From NCBI RefSeq assembly GCF_900101825.1, contig NZ_FNAG01000011.1, positions 1 to 64,000 of the forward strand: DNA of 64,000 nucleotides, in the 5' to 3' direction. Made by a program: the position numbers and the translations under genes. The notes beneath the pieces are model-generated. The model searched no databases and was not told where the DNA came from. It saw only the letters and a program-made list of their open reading frames with translations. The stretch comes from Aquimonas voraii (GTDB taxonomy: Bacteria; Pseudomonadota; Gammaproteobacteria; Xanthomonadales; Xanthomonadaceae). Positions 38,507 to 47,494 of the stretch are shown piece by piece. Numbering within the stretch: the stretch's first letter is position 1; every line of letters begins with the position of its first letter.

Positions 38507-41491
38507 TCAGTTCGTCGCATCGCTGGCCACCCAGACCACGGCGGTGCGCGCGGGCAGCTGCAGAAGCACGCGCATGCGCTGGGGCGCCGGTGACGGTTCA
38601 AACCGCAGCGTGGCTTCTCTCGCGCGCGGGTCCACGCCGTCGAGCAGCGCGGGATGCAGACGCCAGGCGCGGCGGCCATCGGTGCTCCCGTTCCAGTCGA
38701 TGCCCAGCTGCTGCGCCTCGCTGCTGACGTTGACGGCATAGAGCAGCTGGGCGTGCGGGTTGGCGGCCAGCCCACTGCCGTCCACGTAAGCCGCGATCAC
38801 GCCGGAGCGCGCATCGGTGTCGAGGAAGCGCAGCCGCTGCTGCACGTCTTCCGACGAAGCCAGGCGCAGTAGCGGCGTCTGTGCGCGCAGGCGCAGCCAG
38901 TCGAGGAAGGCGCGTCGCGTGTAGTCGACGATCTCGGGCGACGGTTTGAGCGCGGGATCGGCCAGCAGTTCGCGCATCAGCGGCCAGTCTCGGGCGTTGT
39001 CCCAGGCCGGCGGCAAACCGCGGCCGAAGCTGTTGTCTTCGCCGCTGTAGTCGAGCCGGTTGAAGTGGTCGCCGCTGTCGTAGCTGTTGCGGTCCAGCGA
39101 CTTGCTGCGCAGCACCTCGACGCCGGCATGGAAGTAGGGCACGCCCTGGCTCAGCAGGTTGAAGGCCATGCCCAGTACCTGCACCCGCGCGCGTTCCTCT
39201 GCCGTCGTCGCCTGCGGCAGGCGCAGTGCATTGATGTCGTACAGGGTCTGGTTGTCGTGGTTCTCGACGTAGTTGACGACTTCGTTGGGCGAGGCCACGT
39301 AGCCGGCGGGCTGGCCCGCGTAGTCGAACTCGGCGAGCGAGCGCTCGATGCCGTCGCTGCCGCGCATCCGGTACTGGCGCAGCGTCCCGGCGAGACCCAC
39401 GCGGACGAGGTCGGCGTTGGAGCCGGGATTGGGGAGTCGGGATTGGGAGCCGGGATTGGGAATTGGGGATTCGGGATTCGGAAGCGCCGCCTCCGCGCTC
39501 GACGCACGGGCGGTCGACGGGGCGGCTTCAAGCCCCTCTCCCCCAGCCCCTTTCCCACCGGGGGAGAGGGGAGGCGGCGCGGGAGATTCGCGCTCTTCCG
39601 AATCCCGAATCCCCAATTCCCAATCCCGGCTCGCAACCCACCCATTCAACCATCCGTATGCCGTCCGCAGCTCCGCCCCGGCGGTCGCCGCACCGCCGCC
39701 GCGCAGGGCATCGCGCGCGCGATCGCTGAAGGTGGCGATACCGCTGCCGGCCAGGCTCAGCTGGCTCGCCTGCTCGAAGCGTGCGCCATCGGCGACCTCG
39801 CCGAAGTTCCAGCCCTCGCCGATGATCGGGATGCGCTTGCCGGCCGCCGAATCGACAGCGCGCATCAGCTCAAGCATCACCGCCTTCGGCTGGTGGCCCA
39901 TCAGGTCGAAGCGGAAGCCATCGATGCGGTAGTCGCGCGCCCATACCACGGCCGAGTCGATCATCAGCCGCGCCATCATGGCGTGTTCGGTGGCGGTGTT
40001 CTCGCAGCAGGTGCTGCGCTCGATCGCGCCCTTGGGGTCGAGCCGGTGGTAATAGCCTGGAACGATCCGGTCGAGCACCGACTTGGCGTGCTGGCCGGCG
40101 TGGCTGCTGTGGTTGTAGACCACGTCGAGGCCCACGCGCAGGCCGAGCGCGTGCAGGGCCATCACCATGCGCCGCAGCTCGCGGATGCGCACCGCGCCGT
40201 CGCGCGCGTCCGAGGCATAGCTGCCCTCCGGCACCGTGAAGTGCTGCGGGTCATAGCCCCAGTTGAAGCAGTCCTCGTGCTTGATCGTCGCGATCGTCGC
40301 CTGCTGCTGTTCGCCATCCGGTGGCCCCATCACCACCGGCGTCACGCAGCCGGTTTCCGGAATCGTGCTGATGTCGTAGACCGGCAGCAGGTGCACATCG
40401 GTGAGCCCGGCCTCGGCCAGCGAGCGCAGGTGACGCATGCCCAGGCTGTCGCGCTGGGCGAAGCCGAGATAGCGGCCGCGGTGCTGCGGCGGCACGCTGG
40501 CATCGTCGCGCGAGAAATCGCGCACGTGCAGTTCATACAGCACCATGTCGACGTTGTGCCGTGGTGCCGGCGGACGCGGATGCGCGTCCCAGCCCTCGGG
40601 CTTGAAGCGCGCATCATCGAGATCGACCACCATCGCGCGCTGGCCATCGGCGCCCAGGCCCAAGGCGTAGGGATCGGTAACCCGGTTGCGCACCAGGCCA
40701 AGGCCGGGCACGAACACGTCGACGAGATAGCTGTAGTAGCTGCCGAGCGTCACACCGGGCAGCCGCGCCGACCACACGCCGCTGGCCGCGTCGCGCTCGA
40801 GAGTGTGCGTGGAGCGTGCCGGGCTGTCGCCATCCTCGTACACGCAGACTGCCACCGACTGCGCGGTCGGTGCCCACAGTGCGAAGGCGGTGGCATCGGT
40901 CTCGGGCAGTGCTCCCAAGCCTGCCTGCCGCGCCGCCGCATAGCGATCATCGAGGGCAGCCGCCTGCTGCACGCGGGTCATGGCAAGCACACGGCCTTCC
41001 GTGTCCAGCGCCGCGAGCAGGAGATCGCCGCGCAGCAGCCCGGCGATGTCGGTCCCATCCGGCAGCGCGAACTCGGCGCCGTCGCCGAACCAGGCGAAGC
41101 GCCGCTGTTGTGCGGGCGGCAAGGCCTCGGTCAGCCTCTTCAATTCGAAGCGCGTCACCTCGGGATCGGGACGCCGCTCGGCATCCAGCCCGATCGCCGT
41201 GTCGGCATGCAGCAGCACGATGTCGGCCTCTGCCGGTGCCTGCGGCCAACGCAGCCGCTGGGCATCGAGCCAGATCGCCGCGGCTTCAGCCGGCATGTCC
41301 GAGCGCGCCAGCACGCGGAAGTGGGCTGGCGCATCGCAGTCCGTCCGCAGTCGATCTTCGGCCTGCGCGAGCGCCGTGCCGGCTGCCAGAAGCAGGGCGA
41401 AGGCCAGCGTTCGGCAGAACACCGGCGGCGCGCCTCGGGCTTGAGTCGACAGCGCTGGCGCGGTCATGGGCATGTGGCATCGGTGCGGCAT
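38507..41491 (-). CDS. Exported pullulanase-type alpha-1,6-glucosidase
   Basis: The 994-residue enzyme has a signal peptide (TLAFALLLAAGTALAQA near residues 28-44), then N-terminal pullulanase and CBM48-like domains. The GH13 core shows region I VVYNHSS (about 454), region II GFRFDLMGH with nucleophile D529, region III IIGEGWNFG with E559 and region IV YVENHDNQ with D746. It debranches pullulan or limit dextrins outside the cytoplasm. GGAAGG with a 5-base spacer supports ATG 41491 over internal ATGs. Residues about 620-690 are not family sequence: they are encoded by an inserted repeat element that keeps the frame. Confidence 0.93.
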   Translation of the reverse strand: MPHRCHMPMTAPALSTQARGAPPVFCRTLAFALLLAAGTALAQAEDRLRTDCDAPAHFRVLARSDMPAEAAAIWLDAQRLRWPQAPAEADIVLLHADTAIGLDAERRPDPEVTRFELKRLTEALPPAQQRRFAWFGDGAEFALPDGTDIAGLLRGDLLLAALDTEGRVLAMTRVQQAAALDDRYAAARQAGLGALPETDATAFALWAPTAQSVAVCVYEDGDSPARSTHTLERDAASGVWSARLPGVTLGSYYSYLVDVFVPGLGLVRNRVTDPYALGLGADGQRAMVVDLDDARFKPEGWDAHPRPPAPRHNVDMVLYELHVRDFSRDDASVPPQHRGRYLGFAQRDSLGMRHLRSLAEAGLTDVHLLPVYDISTIPETGCVTPVVMGPPDGEQQQATIATIKHEDCFNWGYDPQHFTVPEGSYASDARDGAVRIRELRRMVMALHALGLRVGLDVVYNHSSHAGQHAKSVLDRIVPGYYHRLDPKGAIERSTCCENTATEHAMMARLMIDSAVVWARDYRIDGFRFDLMGHQPKAVMLELMRAVDSAAGKRIPIIGEGWNFGEVADGARFEQASQLSLAGSGIATFSDRARDALRGGGAATAGAELRTAYGWLNGWVASRDWELGIRDSEERESPAPPPLSPGGKGAGGEGLEAAPSTARASSAEAALPNPESPIPNPGSQSRLPNPGSNADLVRVGLAGTLRQYRMRGSDGIERSLAEFDYAGQPAGYVASPNEVVNYVENHDNQTLYDINALRLPQATTAEERARVQVLGMAFNLLSQGVPYFHAGVEVLRSKSLDRNSYDSGDHFNRLDYSGEDNSFGRGLPPAWDNARDWPLMRELLADPALKPSPEIVDYTRRAFLDWLRLRAQTPLLRLASSEDVQQRLRFLDTDARSGVIAAYVDGSGLAANPHAQLLYAVNVSSEAQQLGIDWNGSTDGRRAWRLHPALLDGVDPRAREATLRFEPSPAPQRMRVLLQLPARTAVVWVASDATN
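39421..39632. repeat. Composite repeat inserted in frame in the pullulanase gene
   Basis: Tandem GGGATT units (39421-39481) face their complement at 39599-39632. Between them lies a second palindrome, CCCCTCTCCCC (from 39533) with GGGGAGAGGGG (to 39571). The whole element is read as part of the pullulanase and produces low-complexity residues such as NPESPIPNPGSQ and SPGGKGAGGEG. Confidence 0.85.
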
Positions 41492-41554
41492 CGCGGCCTT
41501 CCGTCGTTGCGGGGCCCTCGACCATGCCAGACGCGGGCGTCCCGCGGGTCCGCC

Positions 41555-41568
41555 TGCATACGTATGCC
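41555..41568. promoter_or_regulatory. LacI-type operator candidate in the divergent starch-gene promoter
   Basis: TGCATACGTATGCC contains the perfect 12-bp palindrome GCATACGTATGC (41556-41567). It lies midway between the divergent pullulanase (start 41491) and debranching (start 41639) genes, 70-77 bp from each, so one site could control both. It matches the site at 38353-38366 at 12 of 14 positions. Confidence 0.6.
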
Positions 41569-41638
41569 TCGCAGCTGCAGCACGGAATGTCGGTGTCGCG
41601 CCGCTAGGATCGGAGCCCTGTCATCACCGGTCTTGCCG

Positions 41639-44266
41639 ATGCCTACGACTGCGGTGCCATCGAAACCGAGCCGCGAGGCCAGCCCGCTCGGCATGCTGGC
41701 CCTGCTGCTGGCGACTGCAGTGTCCGGCTGTGCCCTGCGCGCGCCCGCGACTGGGGCCCCGAGTCACCCGAAGCTGACCCCGGTCGCCGCCGTCGAGCTC
41801 GAGACCACGGCGCTGGATCCGCCCGCTGAAGCCCTGCGCTTCTTCGATGCGATGGCGATCCGCATCGTCGCCGGCGAGCGCGCGCAGTTCGTCGCCGGAG
41901 ACAATCGCGCCGGCTACTACGAGGGCTGGACGCACGGCTATCGAGGCGGCGTCGGTTACCGCATCGGTGAGCTCAGCCTGTACGAGGATCGTGCGTCGTT
42001 CGTCGGAGGGCAGCGCCTGCCGCGTGAGGCGGCCGGCAGCGAGACCCTGTATCCATTCGGACACTGCGTCGAGCATGCGCGCGCGCGGGACTGTCTGCTG
42101 CTGCACACCGGTGCCGCTGCGCTGAGCCTGCGGCTTGAAACCGACGAGGCGGCCGAGCTCGCGCTGATGCCGCTGTGGAGCAGGGCTGTGTCGGGCTATC
42201 GCATCGAGCGCGTGGAAGAACTGCTGCTGTTGGTGCCGCCCGCTCCGACTCCCGAGGATGGGCACCCGGACTGGATTGCGCTCAGTGCGGACGCGTCGTT
42301 CAAGGTGGAGTTGACGCCGACACTCTCGACGGCAGATGCCGCCGTACTCGAGGTGCCTGCCGGCAGCGGTTCACGCCGCCTGCCCGGGCGCGATGCGCAG
42401 TCTGCGCTTTCGGCCGGGCCGGTCACCGCAGTGCTGGCGGAGGCCGAGCAGGGCGATGCAGTGCCTCTGCGCCTGCATCGCGCCACGCCAGGCAGACGCC
42501 TGACGGTCCACATCGCCTACGCCGACAGTCGCGAACAGGCCCTGCAGTCCGCGCGGGCGCTGGCCGCCGAGGACAGCTGGCAGCGGCAGATCGAGCTTCA
42601 GCATCAGCGCCTGGGTCGTGCGGTTCTGAGCACGCCGGATGCCGACTTCAACCGCGCCCTGCGGTGGGCGCAGGCCAGCGCGCACAGCTTCGTGGTGCAG
42701 CAGTACGGACCGGGCATCTGGGCGGGCTTGCCCTGGTTCCGCGACAACTGGGGGCGCGACACCTTCATCGCGCTGCCGGGCACCCTGCTGGTCTCGGGGC
42801 GCTTCGAGGAGGCGCGCGCCGTGCTTGATGCGTTCGCCGCTCGCCAGCAGCGCGATCCGACTTCAGCGGACTACGGCCGCGTGCCGAATCGCGTGGCGAC
42901 GAACCAGCCGACGATCTACAACACCGTCGACGGCACGCCCTGGCTGCTGCGCGCGGGGCTCGAGTACGTTCGCTACAGCGGCGATGTCGGCTTCGCCGAT
43001 CGACTGATCGATCTCGCGCGTCTGTATTTCGATGGCGCGCAGCGCCATCTCGACGGCGAAGGCTTGCTGCGGCACGCCGATGCCGATACCTGGATGGATG
43101 CGCGCGTGTACGAGAACGGCCCGGCCTGGTCGCCGCGCGGTGATCGCGCCGTCGAGATCCAGGCGCTATGGATCACCGCGCTGGAAAGCGCCGCCGAGCT
43201 GGCCGAGGCGCGCGGGCAGGGCAGCGAGGCCGCGCACTGGCGCGCGCAGGCACAGCGGGCACGCAGCGCGGTGCTGAAGCGCTTCGTGCTTGGCGGGCGC
43301 GTGGCCGACCGACTGCGACCCGACGGCAGCGCCGACCTCGCGCGCCGCCCCAATGCACTGATGCTGATCAGCGTGCCGTGGGCGCCGATCCTGGATGCGC
43401 AGGCCGAGGCGCGACTGCTGCGCGACAGCGTCGAGCATCTGCTGTTTCCCTATGGCATCGCCTCGCTGGAGCCCGCGCATCCGTGGTTCCATCCACGCCA
43501 TGAGGCTCTGCGCCACGGGCAGCCCGAGCTGCACCACAAGGATTCGGCCTATCACAACGGCACGGTCTGGGGCTGGAACGCGGGCTTCGCGATCACGGCC
43601 CTCACGCGCCACGGCCAGCAGGAACTCGCCTGGCGACTGACGCGCGAGCTGGCGCGCCAGATTCTTGAAGACGGCACGCGCGGCGGCATGAGCGAGCTGC
43701 TCGATGCCGCACTCGGCGAAGACGGCACGCCCGTGCCTTCAGGCACCTATGCGCAGTCCTGGAGCGTCGCCGAGTTCGCCCGCAACGCCTGGCAGGACTA
43801 CCTCGGCGTTCGCCCCGATCTGCTGCGCAACACCCTGCGCTTCGTGCCCGCCCTGCCGCCGGCCTGGACCGAGACGCAGGCGCGCATCCCCTTCGGCGCG
43901 AGTGAAACCCTGGGCCTGCGGGTCGAGCAGCAGCAGGGCACCCAGCACTGGCGCTTCAACGGCGCAGCGCAGCCCGCGCGCCGCATCGAGCTCGACCTGC
44001 TGCGGATCGATGGCGGGCGCGTGCGCGTCGGCTTTGCGCTTGGATCGGCTGCGCGTGAGCTGGTTTGGAACGGTCGCGAGGCGCGCCTCGATGGTGCGCC
44101 CATGGAACAGACCGAGGTGCTGGGTTCGACCCAGGCCCTGCTGCAGGGCCTCGACTTCGCCACGCCACCGTCCGCCGATCCTGCGCGCTACCCGATGACC
44201 CGCGAGGTCGATGGCTTGCGTCGGCGGATTCTCGATGCGGCGAAGGCCTCGGAGTCGCCGCGATGA
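41639..44266 (+). CDS. Lipoprotein glycogen-debranching-type glucosidase (GH133-like)
   Basis: The 875-residue product has a lipobox (ATAVSGC, C31) and is probably lipid-anchored. The C-terminal two thirds are an amylo-alpha-1,6-glucosidase (alpha/alpha)6-type domain: PGIWAGLPWFRDNWGRDTFIALPG, NTVDGTPWLLRAG, DTWMDARVYENGPAWSPRGDRAVEIQALW and HNGTVWGWNAGF. The aspartate/glutamate-rich blocks fit the catalytic acids of the family. It probably trims branches of extracellular alpha-glucan together with the divergent pullulanase. The start is uncertain: ATG 41639 lacks a strong ribosome binding site and ATG 41693 would also keep the lipobox. Confidence 0.85.
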   Translation: MPTTAVPSKPSREASPLGMLALLLATAVSGCALRAPATGAPSHPKLTPVAAVELETTALDPPAEALRFFDAMAIRIVAGERAQFVAGDNRAGYYEGWTHGYRGGVGYRIGELSLYEDRASFVGGQRLPREAAGSETLYPFGHCVEHARARDCLLLHTGAAALSLRLETDEAAELALMPLWSRAVSGYRIERVEELLLLVPPAPTPEDGHPDWIALSADASFKVELTPTLSTADAAVLEVPAGSGSRRLPGRDAQSALSAGPVTAVLAEAEQGDAVPLRLHRATPGRRLTVHIAYADSREQALQSARALAAEDSWQRQIELQHQRLGRAVLSTPDADFNRALRWAQASAHSFVVQQYGPGIWAGLPWFRDNWGRDTFIALPGTLLVSGRFEEARAVLDAFAARQQRDPTSADYGRVPNRVATNQPTIYNTVDGTPWLLRAGLEYVRYSGDVGFADRLIDLARLYFDGAQRHLDGEGLLRHADADTWMDARVYENGPAWSPRGDRAVEIQALWITALESAAELAEARGQGSEAAHWRAQAQRARSAVLKRFVLGGRVADRLRPDGSADLARRPNALMLISVPWAPILDAQAEARLLRDSVEHLLFPYGIASLEPAHPWFHPRHEALRHGQPELHHKDSAYHNGTVWGWNAGFAITALTRHGQQELAWRLTRELARQILEDGTRGGMSELLDAALGEDGTPVPSGTYAQSWSVAEFARNAWQDYLGVRPDLLRNTLRFVPALPPAWTETQARIPFGASETLGLRVEQQQGTQHWRFNGAAQPARRIELDLLRIDGGRVRVGFALGSAARELVWNGREARLDGAPMEQTEVLGSTQALLQGLDFATPPSADPARYPMTREVDGLRRRILDAAKASESPR

Positions 44267-44283
44267 GCCGCCGCTCTGCGCTC

Positions 44284-45177
44284 TCAGGCTTCGTCGGGCA
44301 TGCGGGTGGCGCCACGGCTTTCGCCCTGCCGGGGCTGCAGCAGGCGGGCCACCGACTCGGGCAGGTGCAGGTGCATGTCTGTCTGCGGGAACGGAATGCT
44401 GTAGCCCGCCTCGGGCAGGCCGCGGTGTATCGCCTCCAGCAGGTCCGAGCGCGTCTGCGCGAAGTCCGGTGTGTTGACCCAGGCGCGCAGTACCAGGTTG
44501 ACGCTGCTGTCCGCGAGCGCATCGACGACGACATCGGGTGCCGGCTCGGTCAGCACGCTGGGATGCGCCTTGGCGAAGCCCAGCAGCACCTCGCGCGCGC
44601 CGCGGATGTCGTTGCCGTAGTCCACGCCCACAGGAATGTCGACGCGTCTCTGCGGCTTGGCGGTGAAGTTGATGATCGGGCTGGCCGTGATCTGGCCGTT
44701 GGGCAGGGTGATCTCGTGGTTCTGGAAGCTGCGCAGCACCGTCTGGAACAGCCGCACCTGTTCGACCACGCCGGTGATGCCGGCGATCTCCACCGCATCG
44801 CCCGTACGGAAGGGCCGCAGTACGATCAGCATCACGCCGGCGGCGATGTTCGACAGCGAATCCTTCATCGCGAGGCCCACCGCCAGGCCGGCTGCGCCCA
44901 TCACCGCCAGCAGCGAGGTCGGCGGCACGCCCAGCGCATCCAGCGCGGTGATCAGCACCAGCACCAGTACCGCGGCATGCGCCAGGTTGCCGAAGAAGTT
45001 GGCGAGGATGCCCTCGACGCGGGCGCGCTCAAGCAAGCGCCGCAGCGCGTTCGACAGCCGCCGCGCCAGCCACAGCCCGACCAGCACGATCGCCAGCGCC
45101 GCGCTGATCTTGAGGCCCCAGAACGTGGCCAGCCCGACCCAGTCGATGCCGCTGCCGGCTTTGATCAACTCCTGCAT
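44284..45177 (-). CDS. Small-conductance mechanosensitive channel, MscS family
   Basis: The 297-residue membrane protein has three N-terminal helices. The third is the glycine/alanine-rich pore helix (SLLAVMGAAGLAVGLAMKDSLSNIAAGVMLI). The beta domain follows with RPFRTGDAVEIAGITGVVEQVRLFQTVLRSFQNHEITLPNGQI and then the cytoplasmic vestibule domain. It opens on hypo-osmotic shock. GGAGAAGAG precedes ATG 45177; the open frame further upstream is rejected because it covers the divergent esterase gene. It is convergent with the debranching gene, 17 bp apart. Confidence 0.93.
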   Translation of the reverse strand: MQELIKAGSGIDWVGLATFWGLKISAALAIVLVGLWLARRLSNALRRLLERARVEGILANFFGNLAHAAVLVLVLITALDALGVPPTSLLAVMGAAGLAVGLAMKDSLSNIAAGVMLIVLRPFRTGDAVEIAGITGVVEQVRLFQTVLRSFQNHEITLPNGQITASPIINFTAKPQRRVDIPVGVDYGNDIRGAREVLLGFAKAHPSVLTEPAPDVVVDALADSSVNLVLRAWVNTPDFAQTRSDLLEAIHRGLPEAGYSIPFPQTDMHLHLPESVARLLQPRQGESRGATRMPDEA

Positions 45178-45297
45178 CGTCTCTTCTCCGTGATGCGCGC
45201 GCCCGCGAGCTGCGGCACGCAAGACTTGGCACTCTAGAGAAATCGACCTTAGCGCCCTGTTATCGGATTGCCCTTGAACCAGGAGGAGTACGCGGTG

Positions 45298-46272
45298 ATG
45301 CGCCAATTTTCGGTATCGGCCCGCCTGCAGGTTCTGCCGATCCTGCTGCTCCTGAGCGCATTGCTCATGGCGGGTCTCGCGAGCGCCGACGGGCTGCCCG
45401 CGGTGGAGTCCGGCCGCATCGAGCGCCTCGAGTTCGCGCCTGCGGGCCTCGCGGCACGCAAGGTCGATGTCTGGCTGCCAGCCGGTTATCCCAAGGACGC
45501 GCCCTACGCCACCCTCTACATGCACGACGGCCAGATGCTGTTCGACGCCGGCACGACCTGGAACGGGCAGGCTTGGGAGGTCGAGCGCACCGCCGGCCCG
45601 CTCATCGCGTCGGGCGCGCTGCGGCCCTTCATCGTCGTCGGCATCTGGAACGCCGGCGAACACCGCTACCGCGACTACCTGCCGCAGCGCGTGTTCGAGG
45701 CCATGCCTGAAGACGCACGCGCGCGCTGGCGGGCGGCCGAGCGCGAGCCGGGGCAACCGCTGTTCGCCGGCCCGCCTGCGGCCGACGCCTATGTCCGCTT
45801 CCTTGTCGGCGAGCTGCGCGAGGCGATCGAGTCACGCTACGCGGTCTCACGCGCATCGCAGGACCGCTTCCTGATGGGCTCGAGCATGGGCGGCCTGATC
45901 AGCCTCTACGCACTGCTCGAACGGCCCCGGCACTTCGGCGGCGCCGCCGCGCTGTCGACGCATTGGCCGGGCAGCTTCGACCCCAAGGACGACAGCTTCG
46001 CGCAGGTGATGCGCGCCTACCTGCGTGAGCGCTTGCCAATTCTGGATCGGCAAAGGATCTGGATGGACCACGGCACCGAAACCCTGGATGCGTTGTATCC
46101 GCCGCTGCAGCGCGAAGTCGACCTGGTGTTCCAAGCCTCGCCGCTGCCGCCCACGCAGTGGCAGAGCCGCGAATACCCCGGAACCAACCACAGCGAACAG
46201 GCTTGGGCTGCGCGACTCGCCGACCCGTTGCGTTTCCTGCTGGCGCCGGACAAGAAATTGGGTGGGCCCTGA
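45298..46272 (+). CDS. Exported alpha/beta hydrolase-fold esterase
   Basis: The 324-residue protein has a signal peptide (QVLPILLLLSALLMAGLASA) and an esterase D/enterochelin-esterase-like body. VDVWLPAGYPKDAPYATLYMHDGQMLFD leads the domain, FLMGSSMGGLISLYALLERP carries the nucleophile S196, and EYPGTNHSEQAW carries the histidine. The substrate cannot be told; related proteins cleave carbohydrate or siderophore esters. AGGAGGAG (45281-45288) supports ATG 45298 or GTG 45295. Its last codons and stop lie in a GGTGGG/CCCACC palindrome. Confidence 0.85.
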   Translation: MRQFSVSARLQVLPILLLLSALLMAGLASADGLPAVESGRIERLEFAPAGLAARKVDVWLPAGYPKDAPYATLYMHDGQMLFDAGTTWNGQAWEVERTAGPLIASGALRPFIVVGIWNAGEHRYRDYLPQRVFEAMPEDARARWRAAEREPGQPLFAGPPAADAYVRFLVGELREAIESRYAVSRASQDRFLMGSSMGGLISLYALLERPRHFGGAAALSTHWPGSFDPKDDSFAQVMRAYLRERLPILDRQRIWMDHGTETLDALYPPLQREVDLVFQASPLPPTQWQSREYPGTNHSEQAWAARLADPLRFLLAPDKKLGGP

Positions 46273-46278
46273 CCCACC
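46261..46278. repeat. GGTGGG/CCCACC palindrome at the esterase stop
   Basis: The 6-bp arms 46261-46266 and 46273-46278 close a loop that contains the esterase TGA (46270-46272). It belongs to the same family as the palindromes at 58330-58347 and 58430-58447. Confidence 0.65.
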
Positions 46279-46587
46279 ATGGCCTGAATCCTCGCCCCGC
46301 TGCCCGCTGCCCGCTGCCCGCTGCCCGCTGCCCGTCAGACGCTATTCGCTCGCCTCCAACCGCCAACCGCCAACCGCGATGCGCCCTCTAGCGATAGCTG
46401 CGGGATGCGCGCCACCCGCTGTCCGCACTGCTGATTGCACTACTGGCTTGCCACTTATGGATCCTCGCGCGACCCTCGGAAGCCCTGCCAGTTTCCGCTT
46501 GCTGTTGCTGTTGCTGTTGCTGTTCGCCTTCCGCCCGCACTCCAGCATCGCCTCGACGCCCGCATTCGCACTCCCGGCCGCCCACGC
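46279..46587. repeat. Gap with short tandem repeats
   Basis: About 310 bp without a supported gene hold several microsatellites. There are five exact CCCGCTG units plus a partial one (46296-46333), CCGCCAA repeats near 46351-46375, and TGCTGT/TGT repeats near 46501-46524. These could vary in copy number. They lie upstream of the DUF6445 gene and may change its expression; no promoter is evident. Confidence 0.6.
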
Positions 46588-47298
46588 ATGTTCAATCCGA
46601 ATCCCACGCGCCACATCGTTCCCCTGCACGACGGCCACGTCTGCCTCGTCTTCGACGACGTGCTGCTCGATCCTCAGGCCTGGATCGACACCGCCATCCA
46701 GCACCGTGCGCGCTTCGTCGAGGGCGCCTGGAACGCCTATCCCGGCCCCGAGCTGCCGCTGGCCGCCGAGGTCACCGATCGCCTCTGCGACTTCTTCGCC
46801 CTGCACGCGCGCTCGGCGCTCGGCGCACGCCGCACCCTGCGCGCACACAGCCGCTTCGCCCTTGTGACCCGCGCGCCGGAAACGCTCGCACCCTGCCAGC
46901 GCTTCTGCCACCGCGATCGCCTGAGCAGCGAGCCCGGCACCGTGGTCGCGGCCAGCGTGCTTTACCTGTTCGATCGCCCTGAACTGGGCGGCACCAGCTT
47001 CTACCGCCCGCGCCGCCCCATGCCGGAGATCGAGGCCCTGGTGCAGGATTCCGTCCGCCTCACCCCCGAGGCCTTCAACGCCCGCTACCCAGACATCGCG
47101 CCCGGCTATATGCGCGAAGGCAACCCCTGGTTCGAGCACATCGCCACCGTTACACCGCGCTTCAACCGGTTGATCGTCTACCGCGGCGATCTGTTCCACA
47201 GCGGCGACATCGCGAGGCCAGACCTGCTCAGCGCCGATCCGGCGCTGGGGCGGTTGACGGTGAACGGGTTCTTTACCTGTCGGGCGGCGTTGGGGTAG
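46588..47298 (+). CDS. DUF6445 family protein (dioxygenase-like)
   Basis: The 236-residue product starts MFNPNPTRHIVPLHDGHVCLVFDDVLLDPQAW, the pattern I associate with DUF6445. It has the elements of an Fe(II)/2-oxoglutarate dioxygenase facial triad: HRD at 108-110 and a distal histidine at 204 (RGDLFHSGD), with an arginine downstream in GRLTVNGFF. Family members are often encoded beside flavin-dependent tryptophan halogenases and TonB receptors; neither is present here. ATG 46588 is used because upstream codons come from repeats. The catalytic role is inference. Confidence 0.75.
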   Translation: MFNPNPTRHIVPLHDGHVCLVFDDVLLDPQAWIDTAIQHRARFVEGAWNAYPGPELPLAAEVTDRLCDFFALHARSALGARRTLRAHSRFALVTRAPETLAPCQRFCHRDRLSSEPGTVVAASVLYLFDRPELGGTSFYRPRRPMPEIEALVQDSVRLTPEAFNARYPDIAPGYMREGNPWFEHIATVTPRFNRLIVYRGDLFHSGDIARPDLLSADPALGRLTVNGFFTCRAALG

Positions 47299-47494
47299 GG
47301 AGCTCTGCATTCAAAGAACTCGCCGAATCATCCACGTCATCTGAGCGTTCGGCGGCATGACAAGGTGTGAGGCTCCGCGGCTGGCGTGCTGACAGGTGCC
47401 GCCGTTGCGAGGTCTTCGCCGAAGCCCTCAAGAAGCGTGTTGCGATTCGGAGTTGAATCCGCCGCAGAATACAGGAGATTGATTTCAATGCTTC

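Noticed and set aside
39065-41638. Upstream 858 residues of the frame that leads into the debranching enzyme
   Set aside because: This part is antisense to the pullulanase gene. The lipoprotein signal after ATG 41639 marks the real start region.
46296-46333. CRISPR array
   Set aside because: The CCCGCTG units are 7 bp and contiguous with no spacers, so this is a microsatellite.
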